Assembly (NCBI RefSeq): GCF_040954645.1
Contig: NC_092806.1
Coordinates: 79,109,141-79,173,140 of the forward strand
Length of the DNA stretch: 64,000 nt
Direction: 5' to 3'
Origin: Diabrotica undecimpunctata
Lineage: Eukaryota; Arthropoda; Insecta; Coleoptera; Chrysomelidae
This document shows positions 60,922-64,000 of the stretch, piece after piece. Below the pieces are notes generated by a model. It worked only from the letters and a program-made list of their open reading frames with translations. It did not search any database and had not been told where the DNA came from. How positions within the stretch are numbered: the first letter of the stretch is position 1; every line of letters begins with the position of its first letter. Both the position numbers and the translations under genes were made by a program.

Positions 60922-61104
60922 CTAATATTCTTCTAATTTTTCCTGTCTATCCCGGATGTATTGTTGATTTTTCCGAGATTGGGAATCCTTTTTTGTATTT
61001 GAAACGAGTTTCACTATTTCTGTTCCTATTTCCGCTTGCTTAACGTATAGACTCTCCATGATTATTTTAAAATTTTTACATTCAGCGGTAAATATATTAG
61101 ACAA
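60922..61104 (-). CDS. BEL/Pao gag N-terminal segment (ends at a second UAG)
   Basis: 60 residues from Met 61104, or from the inner Met at 61059. It is in the same frame as gag and pol. It ends at UAG 60922-60924, after which the frame is open through 60804. The Lys/Glu-rich helix before the stop continues in character after it, so this is the true N-terminus of gag. I see no other interruption between here and the env stop. Confidence 0.75.
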   Translation of the reverse strand: MSNIFTAECKNFKIIMESLYVKQAEIGTEIVKLVSNTKKDSQSRKNQQYIRDRQEKLEEY

Positions 61105-61261
61105 TACTAAATGTACGTTATGTATTAAATAAGTATACCTGTATTATAACACTTTCTTTTCTATCGGAATGTGCAATTTAGCGAAATATGAGTTTGACCT
61201 TTCCTGCTGTGCTATTCTTTGCATTGAGGTAGGTCAAGATGTAATCCACACACTCTTATAA

Positions 61262-61263
61262 TG

Positions 61264-61322
<59 letters not shown>
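61262..61322. repeat. (TA)n tract in the BEL/Pao leader
   Basis: About 28 TA units with an early ACATA interruption, inside the 5' leader of the element. Confidence 0.93.
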
Positions 61323-61325
<3 letters not shown>

Positions 61326-61732
61326 ATCAAAATAAATGAAATTATTTGCTACGTAATTATTTTAATTTTTCGAAATAAAATATTTAATTGTAATTAAAAG
61401 CAAGCTATATGTATGAACGTTTCTTTTTTCAAATTGTCATACAAAATTACTGTTTAGTTAATTATAGTTGTGAATGACGTTTATTTTTGTTTTATCAATT
61501 CTCTGTATTATTTAAATGGTATGCATTCTAAAGTACATTATTATACGATTGATAGAGTGGAGATTGTTGTTCTAAATTGTTAAATTGTAATAAAAAAAAA
61601 ACTTGTTAAATTGTAAGATTGTAAAAGTTGGAAGATTTTGTAATTATTCAAAAACTTACGGTTTTTTGTGTTCTTAGACGTTGAGGATCCCTCGCTTTTG
61701 GTGGGTTCTGCAATCGGTCCTGTCCTTTGGCT

Positions 61733-62048
61733 GCTCTGCGGCTCTAGTATGGCTCTCGGCTTTGGTACTGCTCTCGGCTCTAATATGGCTCTCGGCTTTG
61801 GTACTGCTCTCGGCTCTAGTCTGGCTCTCGGCTTTGGTACTGCTCTCGGCTCTGGTACCGCTCTCGGCTCTAGTATGGCTCTCGGCTTTGGTACCGCTCT
61901 CGGCTCTAGTATGGCTCTCGGCTTTGGTACCGCTCTCGGCTCTAGTACCGCTCTCGGCTCTAGTATGGCTCTCGGCTTTGGTACTGCTCTCGGCTCTGGT
62001 ACTGCTCTCGGCTCTAGTATGGCTCTTGGCTTTGGTACTGCTCTCGTT
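61733..62048. repeat. 36-base minisatellite in the BEL/Pao leader
   Basis: Seven 36-base units containing GGCTCTCGGCTTTGGTAC, mixed with extra 18-base half-units (GGCTCTAGTA or GGCTCTGGTA variants). The unit length is a multiple of three, so frames stay open on both strands and give apparent Gly/Ala/Leu- or Trp/Leu-rich proteins that I do not believe. Confidence 0.95.
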
Positions 62049-62134
62049 CTCCCGGGTCTAGTGGTCTCTCTCTGCTACTGAGGGTGTTGCTGGCGTGGAC
62101 TGTATAGGCTCTCTCAAACTTCCTTGAAGTATTC

Positions 62135-62152
62135 TGTTTCTCGATAGGACCA
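62135..62152 (-). promoter_or_regulatory. Primer-binding site of the BEL/Pao element
   Basis: In minus sense TGGTCCTATCGAGAAACA directly after the LTR. TGGTCCT plus TCGAG resembles the 3' end complement of tRNA-Tyr with one extra base. The tRNA identity is uncertain. Confidence 0.55.
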
Positions 62153-62618
62153 TGAACAAATTCCCTTCGTTGGCTCAGTGAAGATGTTCGTTCTGTTGTA
62201 ATGGAAACACCAAATAATAGTAGCAGAGTTTATTGTTGAGACGTACACTATGGGTGTAGACCCGGGATTACTTTGAGTAGAGACTGATGAAGTTGATCGT
62301 TGAAGACTATATGTTCGTTGAGTGAATATTGATTGAATGCTTCTCTAGTCAAGAGATATTAGTTTTATATAAATTCTATTTGGGTCAATATTTTTCGCGT
62401 ACCTAGCGTGATATGTGTATTGAATTTATGTAAATTGTTTAACTTTGTCAGTACTTTTGACTGATGTCCAAATTATTATTTATAATTGACCAAATGTGTA
62501 TGTAACCTAATTAACTACGTGTGTGTATTTAATAACAAATAGATTCATTCGGTCTACTGGGTGATAAAATTATACTGTCCAATTTCGGATATGAATTCTG
62601 AAGATTTGATATTGGACA
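62153..62618 (-). repeat. 5' LTR of the BEL/Pao element
   Basis: The same 466 bases as 53155-53620 with about one difference. TG...CA ends in minus sense, flanked by CTAAT. Confidence 0.95.
62362..62375 (-). promoter_or_regulatory. TATA box in the BEL/Pao 5' LTR
   Basis: TTTATATAAAAC in minus sense. The AATAAA signal lies about 130 bases further downstream, giving a normal U3-R-U5 layout. Confidence 0.5.
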
Positions 62619-62623
62619 CTAAT

Positions 62624-63911
62624 ACTTAGTGAATACTGCTTTGAAATCAAATACATTTCTGGAAAATCCAATATAGTGGCAGATGCTTTATCAAGGATAG
62701 AAAATACACCACAAAAAGGGCAGCGAACAATAAAAATTGGATTAAATCAATTAGTAGAAAGTACTGGATTATATTCTAAAGAAGAAATTATAAGAGATCA
62801 GATCAATTTGAGTGAAAAACAAAAAGTCCTTAGGAAAGATGGGGTATATTATAAAATAATAAATGGCATAGAAGTATATGTAATAACTAGAACTTTAGCA
62901 AAGAAAATATTGAAAAATTTGCATAACAATTATATGCATATTGGTTCAAGAAAGCTATGGATGCTATTTAGGGACAATTATTTTGCAAAGAATGACATAA
63001 GTATAGCAAAAGAAATTACTACCCAATGCCCAATATGTCAACTAAACAAAGAAAAGAATTTCAAAAACCAGAACACATATAAATCTAATGTTGTATATGA
63101 AAAACTAAATACAGTTTCCATGGATTTTATTTCAAATTTAGTTCTCAGTCCAACAGGAAAAAAGCATATACTAGTGATAGTTGATTTATATACAAAATTT
63201 ATTAAACTATATCCCTGCTCCAGAACAAATGTTTAAACATTAAAATTATATATTAATCAATTTTTCGAAGAAATAGGACCATTTAGAAATTGCATAATAG
63301 ATAATGCTACATATTTTAACAACCAAAAATTTCGGGCATTTTGTGAGAAAAAGGGAATCAACATTCATTTTACAAGTATCAGACATCCTCAGGCAAATCC
63401 TGCAGAAAGATATATTAAAGAAGTTATAAAATATTTAAGGATACTATGCCAAAATCAACAAGAAACTTGGCAGCAACATATACCACAAGTAGAATATTTT
63501 TTAAATAATACACATAATTTGAATACAGAGGAAGTACCAGAATATTTAATGTTTGGCCATATAGGAAACAGAAAGTGGATTAGTGAATATTATCAGGATA
63601 TGTTAGAACAAGTAATGCAGAAAGTGAATAACCGAATTAGGAGGAAAGCTGAAAAATATATCAGAAGACAAAATCGAAATATAAAAAAACCAATCACATT
63701 TCAAAAAGGAGACCTAGTGTTAATTCGTTCACTTAGAAAAAGTAATGTTAAAGAAAACCGTTGTAAGAAATTACAACCAATGTTTGAAGGTCCATATACA
63801 ATTGAAAATCAGAATGGACTAAATAGTTATGTGTTAATAGATGCAGAGAACAGACTAAGAGGCATGTTTCATATCAACGACATTTTTCAATATCATGAAG
63901 AGATTGAATAA
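62624..63911 (+). pseudogene. Pol part 2 of the second Gypsy element: RNase H end and integrase
   Basis: It resumes directly after the BEL/Pao target copy in the pol frame: F-E-I-K-Y-I-S-G-K-S-N-I-V-A-D-A-L-S-R. The integrase zinc-binding domain (H-x3-H near 62920, C-P-I-C near 63028) and core follow: D-F-I at about 63123 (first Asp), V-D-L-Y-T-K-F, I-I-D-N-A-T-Y-F at about 63300 (second Asp), H-P-Q-A-N-P-A-E-R at about 63400 (Glu). The C-terminus has G-D-L-V-L-I-R-S and F-E-G-P-Y-T-I. The only lesion is an in-frame TAA at 63234-63236. Confidence 0.88.
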
Positions 63912-64000
63912 TGTTTTCTATACCTTTTAACACAAATATAATAACACTAATAACTTACTGATAGATCCATTTCATAGATAGATGGTAGATTTCTTTGTTG
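63912..64000 (+). other. Sequence after integrase, element continues off-window
   Basis: AT-rich. Too short to say whether an env-type gene or the 3' LTR follows. Confidence 0.5.

Larger units (their letters stand above)
53155..62618 (-). mobile_element. Young BEL/Pao element with envelope-type domain
   Basis: 9,464 bases with 466-base LTRs at both ends that differ at about one position. CTAAT target duplications lie at 53150-53154 and 62619-62623. In minus-strand sense: 5' LTR, primer site, a leader with a minisatellite and a (TA)n tract, gag, pol, envelope-type domain, 3' LTR. gag to env is one continuous frame of about 2,450 codons broken only by two UAG codons. Codon use is GC-richer than in the host Gypsy element. 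Confidence 0.95.
45215..64000 (+). mobile_element. Second Ty3/Gypsy element, pol split by two insertions, continues past the right edge
   Basis: LTR, primer site, gag (two frames), pol through RNase H to 50399. Then come a 2.7-kb DNA transposon, 46 bases of pol (53109-53154), a 9.46-kb BEL/Pao element and the rest of pol (62624-63911). Deleting each insert with one target copy restores an unbroken pol frame across both junctions, which proves the nesting. The 3' LTR is outside the window. Confidence 0.93.

Noticed and set aside
61668..62081. Plus-strand ORF of 137 Gly/Ala/Leu/Ser-rich residues and an overlapping Trp/Leu-rich one
   Set aside because: Both are products of a minisatellite whose unit is a multiple of three, antisense to the BEL/Pao leader; no start context or conservation to support coding.

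Overview
The window is AT-rich, intron-bearing eukaryotic DNA made almost entirely of transposable elements. The set (R1- and I-type LINEs, RTE fragments, a Penelope-like element, Tc1/mariner DNA transposons, BEL/Pao and Ty3/Gypsy LTR elements with envelope-type genes, very long (TA)n tracts) points to an insect, perhaps a beetle; the order is inference. I see no ordinary single-copy host gene, no tRNA gene and no CRISPR. The only non-element candidates are a 5S rRNA-like stretch (about 33.3 kb) and a spliced, damaged tyrosine-recombinase-like gene (29.8-31.8 kb), which is itself probably transposon-derived.

Layout. 0-2.0 kb: 3' half of an R1-type LINE whose poly(A) abuts an I-type LINE (2.0-4.8 kb). 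4.8-9.6 kb: RTE scrap, LTR-like block, Penelope-like element and half a Tc1 element, separated by (TA)n tracts. 10.0-12.3 kb: Tc1-like element split by an RTE insertion with a 15-bp target duplication. 12.3-14.9 kb: decayed Gypsy on the minus strand. 15.1-17.8 kb: decayed Gypsy on the plus strand with an extra ORF between integrase and 3' LTR that reads as a macrodomain followed by a CCCH zinc finger. 17.8-21.0 kb: decayed BEL/Pao with an RTE insertion. 21.9-27.2 kb: full-length I-type LINE with target duplications. 28.7-32.3 kb: recombinase-like gene flanked by short inverted repeats. 33.7-35.5 kb: mariner-like transposon and a MITE. 35.5-36.8 kb: solo LTR. 36.9-38.2 kb: second Tc1 copy, internally deleted but in frame. 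38.2-45.1 kb: errantivirus-like Gypsy with both LTRs and an env remnant. 45.2 kb to the right edge: a second Gypsy whose pol is split by two insertions, a 2.7-kb DNA transposon (50.4-53.1 kb) with 32-bp terminal inverted repeats and a DDE-like ORF of a Sola-like type, and a young 9.46-kb BEL/Pao element on the minus strand (53.2-62.6 kb).

The region is a record of nested insertion. Where target duplications can be read I give them, because they fix element boundaries and relative ages. The BEL/Pao element is the youngest datable copy: its 466-bp LTRs differ at about one position, and its gag-pol-env frame of about 2,450 codons is broken only by two UAG codons. The points most worth following are the macrodomain/CCCH accessory ORF, the two-amber BEL/Pao frame with an in-frame envelope domain, the near-intact Sola-like transposon with repeated subterminal motifs, and the recombinase-like gene.
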